Shown here: in pieces, positions 6,643-7,016 of the stretch | How positions within the stretch are numbered: position 1 is the stretch's first letter | Layout: each line of letters starts with the position of its first letter | DNA from: Calditrichia bacterium | GTDB lineage: Bacteria; Calditrichota; Calditrichia; RBG-13-44-9; J042 | Assembly (NCBI GenBank): GCA_030430345.1 | Contig: JAUIFT010000132.1 | Coordinates: forward strand, 1-7,016 | Direction of reading: 5' to 3' | Length of the DNA: 7,016 bases | Notes under the pieces: model-generated | What the model was told of the DNA's origin: nothing | Databases searched by the model: none | The model's input: the letters and a program-made list of their open reading frames with translations, nothing else | Program-made: the position numbers and the translations under genes

Positions 6643-7016
6643 ATGAAACGAATAAAACCTCAGTTTCTGGTAGTGATGACTACTATTTTTACACTATTGA
6701 TGCTAATGAGCTGTGGCAATTCAGATAATGGTGACAGCGCGAACGAGAGCCGTTTTCTCAGTATTGGAACAGCGCCTCCCGGTGGTGCCTTTTTTATTGT
6801 CGGCGGTGCAATTGCTTCCACGGTTAGTGCTAAAACCGAGGCGCTTTCCTGGCAGGTCTCCGCGGAAGCAACCAAAGGCACTCAGGAAAACATTCGCCGC
6901 CTGGAAAGTGGTGAACTGGATTTTGCCCTGGCCAATGCAGCCATTTCATATTGTGCCGTTCGGGGAGAAGGCGCCTGGGAGAAGCCGCACAATATCCGCA
7001 CGGTGATGACACTGGC
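6643..7016 (+). CDS. TAXI-family TRAP transporter solute-binding lipoprotein, 3' truncated by the window
   Basis: The first 124 residues are present and the gene runs off the right edge without a stop. Residues 1-24 are a lipoprotein signal: positive charges at K2, R3 and K5, a hydrophobic core (about 8-22) and lipobox L21-M-S-C24, so the protein should be lipid-anchored facing the periplasm after cleavage before C24. A short Ser/Asp/Asn linker (26-36) precedes the mature domain. From residue 38 the layout is that of TAXI (TRAP-associated extracytoplasmic immunogenic) receptors: a strand with S-I-G-T, a Gly-rich loop (G42-T-A-P-P-G-G48), F-F-I-V-G-G-A-I-A, then E-A-T-K-G-T-Q-E-N-I-R-R-L-E-S-G-E-L-D-F-A-L-A-N. 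Known TAXI proteins deliver organic acids or amino acids such as glutamate to a fused DctQM-type TRAP permease, which would be expected downstream. The ligand cannot be inferred. It is divergent from the hybrid kinase gene. The start is supported by a strong RBS 7 bases upstream. Confidence 0.9.
   Translation, partial: MKRIKPQFLVVMTTIFTLLMLMSCGNSDNGDSANESRFLSIGTAPPGGAFFIVGGAIASTVSAKTEALSWQVSAEATKGTQENIRRLESGELDFALANAAISYCAVRGEGAWEKPHNIRTVMTL

Noticed and set aside
6713..7006. Second plus-strand frame overlapping the TAXI gene
   Set aside because: The other frame carries a strong RBS, a lipobox and TAXI family motifs; this one is basic, unstructured and out of frame by one.

Overview
The window reads as ordinary chromosomal DNA of a Gram-negative-type bacterium with balanced base composition and AT-rich intergenic gaps. 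Three products carry export signals: a secreted M1 peptidase, a membrane-spanning hybrid kinase with an extracytoplasmic domain, and a lipoprotein solute receptor. Recognisable Shine-Dalgarno sequences precede three of the four visible starts. The large hybrid kinase with an OB-like outer domain, the lipoprotein form of the TAXI receptor and one Bacteroidota-like promoter match would fit the wider FCB assemblage (for example Calditrichota or Neomarinimicrobiota relatives), but the sequence alone does not prove a phylum.

Layout from left to right. Bases 1-287 (+) hold the 3' end of a gene whose remaining domain resembles the C-terminal helices of T4-type GH24 lysozymes, followed by a charged, disordered tail. 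It converges on a minus-strand pair: a HAD-family hydrolase (2130-2738), then 17 bases later a secreted M1 zinc metallopeptidase (337-2112), probably one transcript. Upstream on the same strand, after a 184-base gap, lies a 1085-residue hybrid sensor histidine kinase (2923-6180). It has an N-terminal signal or anchor, about 200 outer residues resembling two OB-type beta-barrels, a membrane helix, two PAS domains, HisKA, HATPase and two receiver domains. A 462-base AT-rich intergenic region (6181-6642) separates it from a divergent plus-strand gene for a TAXI-family TRAP transporter solute-binding lipoprotein, which runs off the right edge.

The intergenic region is the part least explained by genes. 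It holds three exact head-to-tail copies of the 8-base palindrome TTTGCAAA, a 10-base perfect palindrome, a GC-rich 14-base inverted repeat just before the ribosome binding site, a plausible promoter and a doubtful 55-codon reading frame. The divergent kinase/receptor arrangement suggests, without proving, that the kinase takes part in sensing or controlling uptake of the transporter's substrate. The kinase has no DNA-binding output and no Hpt domain, so any such route needs partners outside the window. I see no convincing evidence of a new defence system, mobile element, CRISPR array or RNA gene here.
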